Shown in pieces: positions 1 to 6,414 of a stretch of 12,203 bases of DNA. Every line of letters begins with the position of its first letter. Position 1 is the first letter of the stretch. The DNA is from Bog-473 sp036491435 (GTDB lineage Bacteria > Actinomycetota > Acidimicrobiia > Acidimicrobiales > RAAP-2). The DNA lies in the NCBI GenBank assembly GCA_036491435.1, contig DASXBZ010000161.1, positions 1 through 12,203 on the forward strand, in the 5' to 3' direction. The notes under the pieces were generated by a model, which was not told the origin of the DNA, ran no database searches, and saw only the letters and a list, made by a program, of their open reading frames with translations. The translations under genes and the position numbers were made by a program.

Positions 1-264
1 GGCGGGCACACCTTGGACGCAACGTTCAGCGAGCAGTCCGAAGTGACCGAGGGCCTGCAGGCGATCGAGGAATTCCTCGCCCAGCTGGAGTCTGCCAAGG
101 TCGAGAAGGCCGATGCGGTCGGTCTCGGTGGCGAGATCCTGCTGCAGGATGCTGTCAACGGGATCGGCCTCGAGCTCGACGGAACCCTGGTGCACCTCGC
201 CGCCTTCCCGGCTTCGAGCGAACGGGGCGAGCGGAGCCGAGCGGTCCCGCTGCCGCCTGACTGA
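1..264 (+). CDS. ARPP-1 (DUF6569)-like protein, C-terminal part
   Basis: The reading frame is open from base 1 and ends at TGA 262-264, so the 5' part lies outside the window. The visible part is about 87 residues. A TTG at 13 is in frame, but nothing suggests it is the real start. The end carries an amphipathic stretch (AIEEFLAQLESAKVE), then a 'VGLGGEILLQ' strand and 'LDGTLVHLAAFP'. This order (helix, GLG-x-E/D-x-R/L, then VHL(S/A)AF at the end) resembles the C-terminus of ARPP-1 domains, which are associated with ADP-ribosyl and phosphatase systems and have no firm activity. The family call rests on recognising this motif order, not on a search. The last 15 or so residues (SSERGERSRAVPLPPD) look like an unstructured tail. 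A strong hairpin follows 14 bases after the stop. Confidence 0.65.
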   Translation, partial: GGHTLDATFSEQSEVTEGLQAIEEFLAQLESAKVEKADAVGLGGEILLQDAVNGIGLELDGTLVHLAAFPASSERGERSRAVPLPPD

Positions 265-277
265 TTCGGGACTCAAA

Positions 278-316
278 TCGACGGGGGGCGCTCGAAAGGA
301 CGCCCCCTCTCGTCGA
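278..316. terminator. Strong hairpin after the ARPP-1-like gene
   Basis: TCGACG (278-283) pairs perfectly with CGTCGA (311-316), and GGGGGCG (284-290) pairs with CGCCCCC (301-307). This gives a 13-bp stem with a 3-base bulge (308-310) and a 10-base loop. There is no clean T-run after it, so it would be a stem-driven terminator of the kind common in high-GC actinobacteria, or an RNA-stabilising end. It begins 14 bases after the TGA of the plus-strand gene. Confidence 0.6.
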
Positions 317-457
317 CCCGTGGTGGTTCTTCGGATGTGCGCGGGGTCGCGCTGACATCGGTCCCCCAGCAATGGGTGAAGGTGGCCCCATGAACCGAGG
401 GGCCGCGTTCAGGCTGGTTGGGACCGCCGTCGCTCGTCTGCGTGCATAGGGGGTGGT

Positions 458-504
458 TCTTGACAACGGGGGACGAGTGTCAAGAGCCACGCCGTATGTA
501 CGGC
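458..504. promoter_or_regulatory. Two adjacent inverted repeats, possible operator
   Basis: TCTTGACA (458-465) is a perfect inverted repeat with TGTCAAGA (478-485), with a 12-base spacer. Six bases on, GCCGTA (491-496) and TACGGC (499-504) form a second perfect dyad around TG. Each arm of the first dyad contains TTGACA, so a -35-like hexamer reads on both strands (460-465 plus, 478-483 minus). No good -10 box sits at the right distance on either strand. The symmetry is certain; a regulator-binding role is only a guess. Confidence 0.3.
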
Positions 505-608
505 AAGGGACCGCACGGATGGTCCTCTCCGGCCGACATATCCACGTCGCTGTTGGTGGCCGGCGCGACCCCGCCAGAATCCCAAGAGCCGCAATGAGCG
601 AGGGACCG

Positions 609-624
609 CTCGATCTACATCGAG
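609..624 (-). terminator. Small hairpin enclosing the GH43 gene's stop codon
   Basis: CTCGAT (609-614) pairs with ATCGAG (619-624) around a 4-base loop that contains the stop triplet (CTA 615-617, TAG on the minus strand). No T-run follows. It could act as a weak 3' end or be chance. Confidence 0.25.
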
Positions 625-2561
625 GTGATGCCGACCATCGGCGCGTTCAGGTGCAGGCCACCCATGGAGCCGAGGAAGGGTGCATCGCCGAAGGTGAAGA
701 TGCCGCCGTCGGAACCCTGGAGCCAGTACCCCGCACCGTCGCGGGTCGCGGTGATGCCGACGATCGGGGCGTTGAGGTTCGTGCCGTACATCGAGCCGTA
801 GTGCGCGGCGTCGCCGAAGTCGGCCACGTTGCCGTTCCAACTCGACAGCCAGTAGCCGTTGGCGTCGTGGGTCGGCGCGATGCCGCTGATGGTGTAGGCA
901 TCGGGCGCCGAGGACGGTGAGCCCTCGAGCGACGCGTTGCCGTAGTTGAAGACCTGCCCGTTCGAGTCGACCATCCAGTAGCCACCACCGAGGTACCCGG
1001 ACGCCGCGGCCGTGATCGGATAGGGCGGTGCGTTCCCACCGGTCGAACCCAGGAACGGAGCGTCGCCGAAGGCGAACACGCCCCCGTCGCGGGCGATGAG
1101 CCAGTAGCCGCCGCCGTCGGCCGTGGGGATCATGCCGATGATCGGTTTGTTCAGCACCATGGAGCCGGTCGACCCGTGGAATTGGGCATCGCCGTACGCG
1201 AAGATCCCGCCGTCGCTCGCAACGAGCCAGTAGCCCCTGCCGTCCGGCGTCGCCGCCATGCCGACGACCGGCTTGTTCAACCTGATGGAACCGGTCGATC
1301 CGTAGAACTGGGCTGCGCCGAATGTGAAGACGCCGCCGTCGGAGGCGACCTGCCAGTAGCCCTGCGGAGGTTGTGGTGGGGGAGCCGGGCAGGTGGGTCC
1401 GACCGCCGGCGTCACGCCCGGGTCAGGATCGGTGAGGATCGGCGCCGGCGGTGAACCCGACGCCGCGAACGTCAGATCCGCCTCGTAGATCGGCCGGATG
1501 CCGCAGTTGACGTAGCCGATCGTCTGGCCCTGCCACGCGGCCACGGCGAGCACCAGCTGACCGGTGCTCTGACCGTGCGGCGGGGGCAGCGTGAAGATGT
1601 CAGGGCCGCCCGGACCGGACATCCCCGGCCCCGTTTGCAAAATCGGGCCCGAGAACGTCGTCTGGTCCTGGCACGGACCGGATGGGCCGGAGCAGCTCGC
1701 CCAGCCGATGGCGTACGCGTTCGAACCCACGTCGTTGCCGCCGAAGAAGAGGTAGTACGCGCCCGTTGCGGTCTGGTAGAGATCGGGCCCCTCGATGATC
1801 GACCCCTCCCAGGAGCTCTGGGTGTTCGTCAACAACTGGGTGGGTGTGCCCGTCGCGGGCAGGAGCAATCCGAATTGCTCTTGCAACGGCACCGACCAGA
1901 TCGAGGCCTGCGTCCCGACGCGGTTCCCGTCGTTCTTCCACAGCAGCCACCAGTTGCCCGCGTTGTCCCGGAACAGGTCGGGGTCGATGCTGCCACCGAG
2001 CGCGTCGGACCCCATGATGGTCGGCGATCCCCACGCAAAGCTGTCCTGGCAGACCATTGGCGTCGGCGCAGGCTGGTACGGCCCGAGCGGTGCGGTGGCG
2101 GGTGCGGTGGCCTCACCGATGCACTGGTAGCCGGGGGACTGGTTCTCGGTGGCCGTGTAGAACATGACGAAGTCGTTGTCGGCCGCGTCGTACGACACGC
2201 TGGGCGCCCACGTGTTCCCGGGTTTGGCCCATGCACCCACGTAGGGCAGGGCGTCGGAGCTCACGCGTGTCCATGTCACCCCGTCCGTCGACGTGGACTC
2301 CTGGATGTTGATCGTCTGGGACGGCGTCGTCGTGTTCTGTGTGGCAAAGGCGTAGTACGTGCCGTTGTGGGTGACGACGCTCGGGTCCGGGAAGTCTCCC
2401 GGCGCGACCGGCGCCCAGTTCCCGGGCACGGCCGCGCCGACGGATACGGCGAAACCGAGCGAGCCGAAGAGCGACAGCAGTGCTGCACCCGCGACGATGA
2501 GGACGCGCGGGTATGCGTCGATTCGTGCCGTACGGATCCGGGACGCGCGTTGGACGAACAC
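615..2561 (-). CDS. Secreted GH43-type glycoside hydrolase with six C-terminal 42-residue repeats
   Basis: This 648-residue protein is probably exported and acts on plant-type arabinose- or xylose-containing glycans. Residues 1-19 are basic, 20-44 are hydrophobic, and VGA (41-43) could be a signal peptidase site. Residues about 50-370 look like the GH43 five-bladed propeller: general base D59 in FPDPSV, pKa-modulating D193 in SIDPDLF, and general acid E257 in IIEGPDLY are all present, so an inverting hydrolase is expected. A Pro-rich linker (392-400) leads to six tandem repeats (401-648). I chose GTG 2559-2561 because AGGAGG lies 3 bases upstream and the signal peptide then begins near the N-terminus. 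The same frame runs open to 2714, but that extension is Arg-rich and would bury the signal peptide. The substrate cannot be read from sequence. It is divergent from the 2802 gene. Confidence 0.8.
   Translation of the reverse strand: MFVQRASRIRTARIDAYPRVLIVAGAALLSLFGSLGFAVSVGAAVPGNWAPVAPGDFPDPSVVTHNGTYYAFATQNTTTPSQTINIQESTSTDGVTWTRVSSDALPYVGAWAKPGNTWAPSVSYDAADNDFVMFYTATENQSPGYQCIGEATAPATAPLGPYQPAPTPMVCQDSFAWGSPTIMGSDALGGSIDPDLFRDNAGNWWLLWKNDGNRVGTQASIWSVPLQEQFGLLLPATGTPTQLLTNTQSSWEGSIIEGPDLYQTATGAYYLFFGGNDVGSNAYAIGWASCSGPSGPCQDQTTFSGPILQTGPGMSGPGGPDIFTLPPPHGQSTGQLVLAVAAWQGQTIGYVNCGIRPIYEADLTFAASGSPPAPILTDPDPGVTPAVGPTCPAPPPQPPQGYWQVASDGGVFTFGAAQFYGSTGSIRLNKPVVGMAATPDGRGYWLVASDGGIFAYGDAQFHGSTGSMVLNKPIIGMIPTADGGGYWLIARDGGVFAFGDAPFLGSTGGNAPPYPITAAASGYLGGGYWMVDSNGQVFNYGNASLEGSPSSAPDAYTISGIAPTHDANGYWLSSWNGNVADFGDAAHYGSMYGTNLNAPIVGITATRDGAGYWLQGSDGGIFTFGDAPFLGSMGGLHLNAPMVGITSM
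618..1361 (-). repeat. Six in-frame 126-bp repeats encoding GYW...SDGG.F.FG units
   Basis: Each unit is exactly 42 codons, beginning with GYW. Units occupy 1236-1361, 1110-1235, 984-1109, 858-983, 732-857 and 618-731; the last is 38 codons and then stop. Conserved positions are GYW, S/R-D/N-G-G at 7-10, F-x-F/Y-G-x-A at 12-17, GS at 21-22, LN-(K/A)-P at 28-31 and a Gly near 34. Units 1 and 2 are most alike; unit 4 has drifted most. Six units of about 40 residues could close a propeller or form an elongated cell-surface or carbohydrate-binding stalk. Confidence 0.85.
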
Positions 2562-2801
2562 CGCCCTCCTCGTTCGATACCACCTTGCCGGTGTCGCCTC
2601 ACAGCGGTCACTGCGTACGGCGCGCTGTCGATCCGGCTCACACCACGCTACCCAGCGAACCCACCCGGCGCACCGTCGTTCGCGTGCTCGTTCGCGGTCC
2701 CTCTTTTGCGGCAACTAGATTTCAGTTTCTGTTCACAGAGGTTTCAATCGTCGTTCACGCAGGGTGCGTCGGGGATCGGCGTCGGGACGAAGGGACGTTG
2801 G
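2562..2801. promoter_or_regulatory. Divergent control region between the GH43 and nitroreductase-family genes
   Basis: This 240-base gap must hold promoters for both flanking genes. A perfect inverted repeat ACAGCG (2601-2606) / CGCTGT (2623-2628) with a 16-base spacer lies 40 bases upstream of the GH43 start and is a candidate operator. An unusually A/T-rich island runs from about 2705 to 2760. Within it TAGATT (2716-2721) fits an actinobacterial -10 (TANNNT) for the plus-strand gene, with only a poor -35 (TTCGCG 2691-2696, 19-base spacer). A near-direct repeat GTTCACAGAG / GTTCACGCAG lies at 2741-2762. These are sequence matches only. Confidence 0.35.
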
Positions 2802-3251
2802 ATGGCCGAGCAGCGCAACAAAGTGGTGGACGTCGGCTTCAAAGTCATGAACGGGGTGCACCGCGGCATCTTCGCCGCCACCGGTGGCCGCTACCCGCGC
2901 ACGCTCCTCGGCATGGCCGCCGTCGAGCTGCGGACGATCGGGCGCAAGTCGGGCCAGACGCGCACGACGATGCTCACCTCCCCGATCCACGACGACAGCC
3001 GGGTGGTCCTCGTCGCCTCCAAGGGCGGTGACGACCGTGACCCGCAGTGGTACCGCAATCTCTCGGCCAACCCCGACGTGGAGATCCTCATCGATGGTTC
3101 GACCCGCAAGATGCGGGCTCGCACCGCGTCGCCGGAGGAGAAGGCCGCGCTGTGGCCCGACATCGTGGCGGCCTACAAGTCCTACGAGAGCTACCAGAAG
3201 CGCGCCGACCGCGACATTCCCGTGGTGATCTGCGAGCCGCTGCCGGCCTGA
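2802..3251 (+). CDS. Deazaflavin-dependent nitroreductase-family oxidoreductase
   Basis: This 149-residue protein matches the Ddn-like family of small split-beta-barrel proteins that use reduced coenzyme F420 to reduce quinones or nitro compounds. Characteristic stretches are LRTIGRKSGQTRTTML (43-58), VLVASKGG (69-76), DPQWYRNLSANPDVEI (80-95) and the C-terminal PEEKAALWPDIVAAYKSYE (111-129) followed by RDIPVVICEP. The length is normal for the family and it is probably cytosolic or membrane-associated. ATG 2802 is preceded by AAGGGA (2790-2795) at a normal distance. The frame stays open far upstream, but that part is antisense to the GH43 gene. The YbjQ operon begins 49 bases downstream, so co-transcription is possible, though a hairpin lies between. 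The family is a confident call; the physiological substrate is unknown. Confidence 0.9.
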   Translation: MAEQRNKVVDVGFKVMNGVHRGIFAATGGRYPRTLLGMAAVELRTIGRKSGQTRTTMLTSPIHDDSRVVLVASKGGDDRDPQWYRNLSANPDVEILIDGSTRKMRARTASPEEKAALWPDIVAAYKSYESYQKRADRDIPVVICEPLPA

Positions 3252-3260
3252 CGGTTCCCG

Positions 3261-3286
3261 CCCGGGGCCGCGGGACGTGGCCCGGG
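3261..3286 (+). terminator. Hairpin between the nitroreductase-family gene and the YbjQ operon
   Basis: CCCGGGGCC (3261-3269) pairs with GGCCCGGG (3279-3286), leaving one bulged G and a 9-base loop. No T-run follows. It may terminate the upstream gene or attenuate read-through into the operon starting at 3301. Confidence 0.4.
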
Positions 3287-3296
3287 AAGCGGGCGA

Positions 3297-3310
3297 TACG
3301 ATGCGCCCAA
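3297..3310 (+). promoter_or_regulatory. Possible leaderless promoter of the YbjQ operon
   Basis: TACGAT (3297-3302) fits the actinobacterial -10 consensus TANNNT. A transcription start 7 bases later falls at 3309-3310, the second in-frame ATG. No good -35 is visible. No clear Shine-Dalgarno site precedes any of the three in-frame ATGs, which agrees with leaderless translation but does not prove it. Confidence 0.25.
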
Positions 3311-3771
3311 TGTCGATGGAGCCCACGGGCTCGCCCGGGGATGATGCTGGCGCCCTGATCGGCGCGGGTGCAGGGCCAGAGGATCCGTCCTTCGACTTAC
3401 CCATGGCGGTCTCGCAGCTGGCGTCGAACAGCACCGACGCCCGCATCATGCTGAAGCTCTTGGCCTCCCAGCTCGCCGACGCGCTGGGCGATCGTTTGGT
3501 CGTGGAACGGGCCGGTGGGCGGTTCCGCAAGTCCGACGAGATCAAGTCCGTGCGGGTGACGTTGGGAAACGATTCGCTCGAGGCGGACGTGCAGGGCCCG
3601 TCGGTACGTTGCAGCATCGGGCATTCGTCGGGCGGGATCCGGATCCGCAACGAGCAGGTGGACATGAACACCTGGTTGACCCGTCTGCTCAGCACGCTGC
3701 AGGACGAGGCCGCCACCAGCGAGCAGACCCGCGTCGCGCTCGAGAACATCGTGATCGGAGGACAAACGTGA
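3301..3771 (+). CDS. Conserved-looking small protein of unknown function, first gene of the YbjQ operon
   Basis: This protein has 156 residues from ATG 3301, or 153 from ATG 3310 and 151 from ATG 3316. There is no signal peptide or membrane segment, so it should be cytosolic. Residues 1-30 are Gly/Pro/Ala-rich and probably disordered. Residues 33-66 are likely helix (AVSQLASNSTDARIMLKLLASQLADAL). Residues 67-118 alternate as strands (DRLVVERAGGRFRKSDEIKSVRVTLGNDSLEADVQG) with a lone C103. Residues 119-150 are helical (WLTRLLSTLQDEAATSEQTRVALENI). I do not recognise the family and assign no activity. Its TGA overlaps the next gene's GTG by four bases, with GGAGGA five bases before that GTG, so the two are translationally coupled. 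A TANNNT-type -10 (TACGAT 3297-3302) would place transcription start at ATG 3310, making a leaderless message possible. Confidence 0.75.
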   Translation: MRPMSMEPTGSPGDDAGALIGAGAGPEDPSFDLPMAVSQLASNSTDARIMLKLLASQLADALGDRLVVERAGGRFRKSDEIKSVRVTLGNDSLEADVQGPSVRCSIGHSSGGIRIRNEQVDMNTWLTRLLSTLQDEAATSEQTRVALENIVIGGQT

Positions 3772-4589
3772 CCGACCCCAATGCACGGGCTCCAGGGCCC
3801 GAGGCCCACGACCTGCCGAAGGACGCCGCCCACCGGCTCGAGGAGCTGGAGCACGGGCTGTTCACCTCCGACCTCTCGGTCAACGAGTTCCTGCTCGTCA
3901 AAGAGGCCGGCTTCCATCCGCTCGGCTTCGTGATGGGCTCATCGATCTACCACATCGGCATCCAGACCCGGAAGTGGGGCGAGAGCCAGGAACTGAACAA
4001 GCTGACCGAGGCGATGTACACCGCCCGCGAGCTCGCCATGAATCGGATGGAGGAGGAAGCCGAGGAGCTCGGCGCCGATGGCGTCGTGGGCGTGCGGCTC
4101 GATGTCAACTACTACGAGTGGGGGAACGACTCCGCCGAGTTCATCGCCTTCGGTACCGCGGTGAAGGCGGAAGACGGCAACTCCTATCGCAACGCGTTGG
4201 GCAAGCCGTTCACCTCCGACCTGTCGGGCCAGGATTTCTGGACCCTCATGCAGACGGGGCACACGCCCCAGGGTCTGGTGATGGGCACGTGCGTGTTCCA
4301 CATCGCGCACCGCAAGCTGACCCAGGCGCTCGGGTCCATGGGACAGAACGTCGAATTGCCGAACTTCACGCAAGCCCTCTACGAGGCGCGCGAGCTCGCC
4401 ATGACACGCATGCAGGACGAGGCCGGCCGCCTGAACGCCAGCGGCATCGTGGGGGTGCGGCTGGAGGAGAAGTCCCACCAGTGGGGCTCGCACACGATCG
4501 AGTTCCTCGCCCTCGGCACGGCGGTGACCAAGGGAACAGGCGAGGTCACGCTGCCCAAGCCCACCACCATCATCTCGCTCGACAACTGA
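3768..4589 (+). CDS. Tandem YbjQ-domain protein, paralogue 1
   Basis: This 273-residue cytosolic protein has two YbjQ-like domains (Pfam YbjQ_1, often labelled 'putative heavy-metal-binding' with little evidence). Domain 1 spans about 31-134, from FTSDLSVNEFLLVKEAGFHPLGFVMGSSIYHIG to AFGTAVKAE. Domain 2 spans about 147-255, from PFTSDLSGQDFWTLMQTGH to ALGTAVTK. Each has the family's central helix (TARELAMNRMEEEAEELGADGVVGVRL; EARELAMTRMQDEAGRLNASGIVGVRL). H62 and H178 occupy matching positions. There is no Cys/His cluster of the kind expected for a metal site. GTG 3768 is preceded by GGAGGA at five bases and overlaps the upstream stop by four bases. The TGA overlaps the next ATG by one base. 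Confidence 0.85.
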   Translation: MTDPNARAPGPEAHDLPKDAAHRLEELEHGLFTSDLSVNEFLLVKEAGFHPLGFVMGSSIYHIGIQTRKWGESQELNKLTEAMYTARELAMNRMEEEAEELGADGVVGVRLDVNYYEWGNDSAEFIAFGTAVKAEDGNSYRNALGKPFTSDLSGQDFWTLMQTGHTPQGLVMGTCVFHIAHRKLTQALGSMGQNVELPNFTQALYEARELAMTRMQDEAGRLNASGIVGVRLEEKSHQWGSHTIEFLALGTAVTKGTGEVTLPKPTTIISLDN

Positions 4590-5542
4590 TGACGGACCTG
4601 ACCGGTCCGGGCGACCCCATCGCACCGCCGGACCCGGCGGCGGGGGACCTGCCCGAGGCCGCCCTCCGTCGGATCAAGTCCGACGCGTTCTCTTCAGGGC
4701 TCACCGTGCCCGACTTCGCGGCCTGCCTCGAGCTGGGCCTCGAACCGGTCGCGCTGGTGCAGGGCTTCTGCGTGATGCGGTGGGGCTGGTACGGACCCGG
4801 CTCCGGCTACGGGCGGGGGCTGTCGCCCTACTCGTTCGGGTCCCAGGGCGACGGGTCGTACTCGGAGACCTACCGCTGCCCGCACGGGTACGTCTCGGCT
4901 GAGCACCGCACCTGGGGGCAGAATCTCGAGCAACCGTGGGTCGAGGCGGCTTGGGCCCAGGGCTACGGGAGCGCGTACGCCCGCATGATCGAAGAGGCCA
5001 CTGATTACGGCGCGCACGGGGTCATCGGAGTCGTCGACCGAGTGGCGCCCCTCGCCGACACCGGGACCACCGAGTTCCATTTCCTCGGCACGGCGGTCAA
5101 GGTCGAGGGCGGCCCGCCACCCGCCGGCGGCGTGCCGTGGAGCACCTATCTCGCGGGCCAACGTCTGACGAAGTCCATCGAGGCGGGTTTCATGCCGGTC
5201 GCGGTCGTGGCCTCGCTCGCCTCGGTCCGGGTGTGGGCGTACTGCATGACCGAGTACCTGATGGAGGGCCAGATGGGGATGGGTTGGGGCTACGCCAGCG
5301 GCGGGCCCCAGCTCGTCGAGCAGGTGAGCAGGGCGCACATGGCGGCGCGACAGCTGGCCCGAAAGCACATCCGCCAACAGCTGGCGGGCGACGAACTCCA
5401 TGGCGCCGCCATTGACGTCGTGACCCGCGAGTTGTCGGCCGGGGACGAGGTCATCGACTGCACCCTCAAGGGCAACCGCATGCGGCGTTTCAAGGACTTC
5501 GACCCCATCGCCGCTCCCCGGCCGACGGTGCGCCTCGCGTGA
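4589..5542 (+). CDS. Tandem YbjQ-domain protein, paralogue 2 (divergent, with insertion)
   Basis: This 317-residue protein starts at ATG 4589, one base overlapping the previous stop (TGATG). Domain 1 (about 33-173) begins AFSSGLTVPDFAACLELGLEPVALVQG and ends FHFLGTAVKVE. Between the first strand and the central helix it carries a roughly 45-residue insertion (about 64-110) rich in Gly, Tyr, Ser and Trp, with RCPHGY at 96-101. Domain 2 (about 183-303) keeps the layout but has lost the GTAV signature (CTLKGNRM instead) and has a Met/Gly/Tyr-rich loop (YCMTEYLMEGQMGMGWGY, 218-235). These loops suggest a surface or interaction role different from paralogue 1. Membership rests on the order of motifs and position between two clear paralogues. 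The stop overlaps the next GTG by four bases. Confidence 0.8.
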   Translation: MTDLTGPGDPIAPPDPAAGDLPEAALRRIKSDAFSSGLTVPDFAACLELGLEPVALVQGFCVMRWGWYGPGSGYGRGLSPYSFGSQGDGSYSETYRCPHGYVSAEHRTWGQNLEQPWVEAAWAQGYGSAYARMIEEATDYGAHGVIGVVDRVAPLADTGTTEFHFLGTAVKVEGGPPPAGGVPWSTYLAGQRLTKSIEAGFMPVAVVASLASVRVWAYCMTEYLMEGQMGMGWGYASGGPQLVEQVSRAHMAARQLARKHIRQQLAGDELHGAAIDVVTRELSAGDEVIDCTLKGNRMRRFKDFDPIAAPRPTVRLA

Positions 5543-6414
5543 GCACGGACGCACGACCGACGCCCGACGTGCGCGCCGAGATGCGCCTTGGTGCCGAGAC
5601 ATTGGCGGTTGCGGCGCCGCCGTCACCGGCACGCGGCATCACCTCCGACCTCTCGGTCGACGAGGCGCTCCTACTCCATTCCGCTGGATGGGAGCCTTTG
5701 GACCTGGTGACCGGCGTCGCCGTGGTCTCGGTGCCCGTCGGCGTGTGGAACTGGGGGCGCGGGGCGATCTCGCTGGCCTCCGACGCCCACAACGCCGCCG
5801 TCGACCAGGCCGCCGGCGCGCTGCGAGCCGAGTGCGGCAAGGTGCGCGGGCACGGCGTCGTCGGCGTTCGTGTCGACGTGGAGGTGCGCACCCACCACAT
5901 CGAGGTCGCGCTGGTCGGCACGGCGGTGCGGCCGGTCGACGGCAAGGACCCGCGCGGCACGGCCGCGGCCGAGGCCATGCCGTTCGTCTCGGATCTCTCC
6001 GCCCGCGACTTCACGCTCTTGTTGCGCGCGGGCTGGATGCCTGTGGGGCTCGCCTTCGGTGCGTGCTTCGTCTACGCGCCCCGACGCACGGCTGGCGCTG
6101 CGATGAGGCAGTCGACGCAGAACGTGGAACTCACCAACTACACAGAGGCCATGTACTCTGCACGCGCGTCGGCCATGGAGAGGATGCAGGACTCAGCGCT
6201 CGGGGCCGGCGGAGAGGGAGTGGTGGAGGTGAAGGTGACAGAGGGGCCTATGAGCTTCGCTCGCCATGCCGTCGGCTTCACGGCATGGGGGACGGCGGTC
6301 AAGCTGGTGGCCGAGCAGCATCAGTTCGTCCAACCGGAGGTGATCCTCCCGCTCGACGATGCGGTCGTCACTTTCGAGGCCCAAAGCCTCCGCGGCGCGG
6401 GAACGCGCCGGTGA
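5539..6414 (+). CDS. Tandem YbjQ-domain protein, paralogue 3
   Basis: This 291-residue protein starts at GTG 5539, four bases overlapping the previous stop (GTGA), with no strong Shine-Dalgarno site; coupling probably supplies the ribosomes. An Ala/Pro-rich N-terminus (1-33) precedes domain 1 (about 34-133: GITSDLSVDEALLLHSAGWEP to ALVGTAVRPV) and domain 2 (about 148-256: PFVSDLSARDFTLLLRAGWMP to TAWGTAVKLV). The second domain shares QNVELxNxTxAxYxAR with domain 2 of paralogue 1 (193-209 here; 193-209 there), so these two domains are close relatives. It lacks the His found at matching positions in paralogue 1. The C-terminal tail (257-291) has no clear fold. No secretion signal is seen. Confidence 0.85.
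   Translation: MSTDARPTPDVRAEMRLGAETLAVAAPPSPARGITSDLSVDEALLLHSAGWEPLDLVTGVAVVSVPVGVWNWGRGAISLASDAHNAAVDQAAGALRAECGKVRGHGVVGVRVDVEVRTHHIEVALVGTAVRPVDGKDPRGTAAAEAMPFVSDLSARDFTLLLRAGWMPVGLAFGACFVYAPRRTAGAAMRQSTQNVELTNYTEAMYSARASAMERMQDSALGAGGEGVVEVKVTEGPMSFARHAVGFTAWGTAVKLVAEQHQFVQPEVILPLDDAVVTFEAQSLRGAGTRR

Larger units (their letters stand above)
265..614. other. Gene-free stretch between convergent genes, rich in dyads
   Basis: About 350 bases lie between the ends of two convergent genes. I see no credible coding region. Apart from the hairpin at 278-316 it holds a second stem (GGCCCC 384-389 with GGGGCC 399-404, 9-base loop, extendable by one G-T wobble and one G-C pair), an 8-bp inverted repeat at 458-485 and a 6-bp inverted repeat at 491-504. 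A convergent 3' region needs terminators but not operators, so the 458-504 cluster is not obviously explained. Confidence 0.6.

Noticed and set aside
618..1361. CRISPR or noncoding repeat array from the recurring CCAGTAGCC
   Set aside because: The period is exactly 126 bp and in frame; the shared bases encode GYW at the start of each protein repeat.
2562..2714. Longer start for the GH43 gene at 2714
   Set aside because: The extra 51 residues are Arg-rich and would place the signal peptide 70 residues inside the protein; AGGAGG precedes GTG 2561.
1575..2801. Upstream extension of the nitroreductase-family frame into a 558-residue product
   Set aside because: It is antisense to the GH43 coding region, has Arg-rich random composition, and a good ribosome site precedes ATG 2802.
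2733..3917. 394-residue minus-strand frame
   Set aside because: It lies opposite two convincing plus-strand genes and has no recognisable motif; open frames on the opposite strand are common at this GC content.
3974..4588. Long plus-strand frame ahead of paralogue 2
   Set aside because: It overlaps paralogue 1 in another frame and is Arg/His-rich; the real gene begins at ATG 4589.
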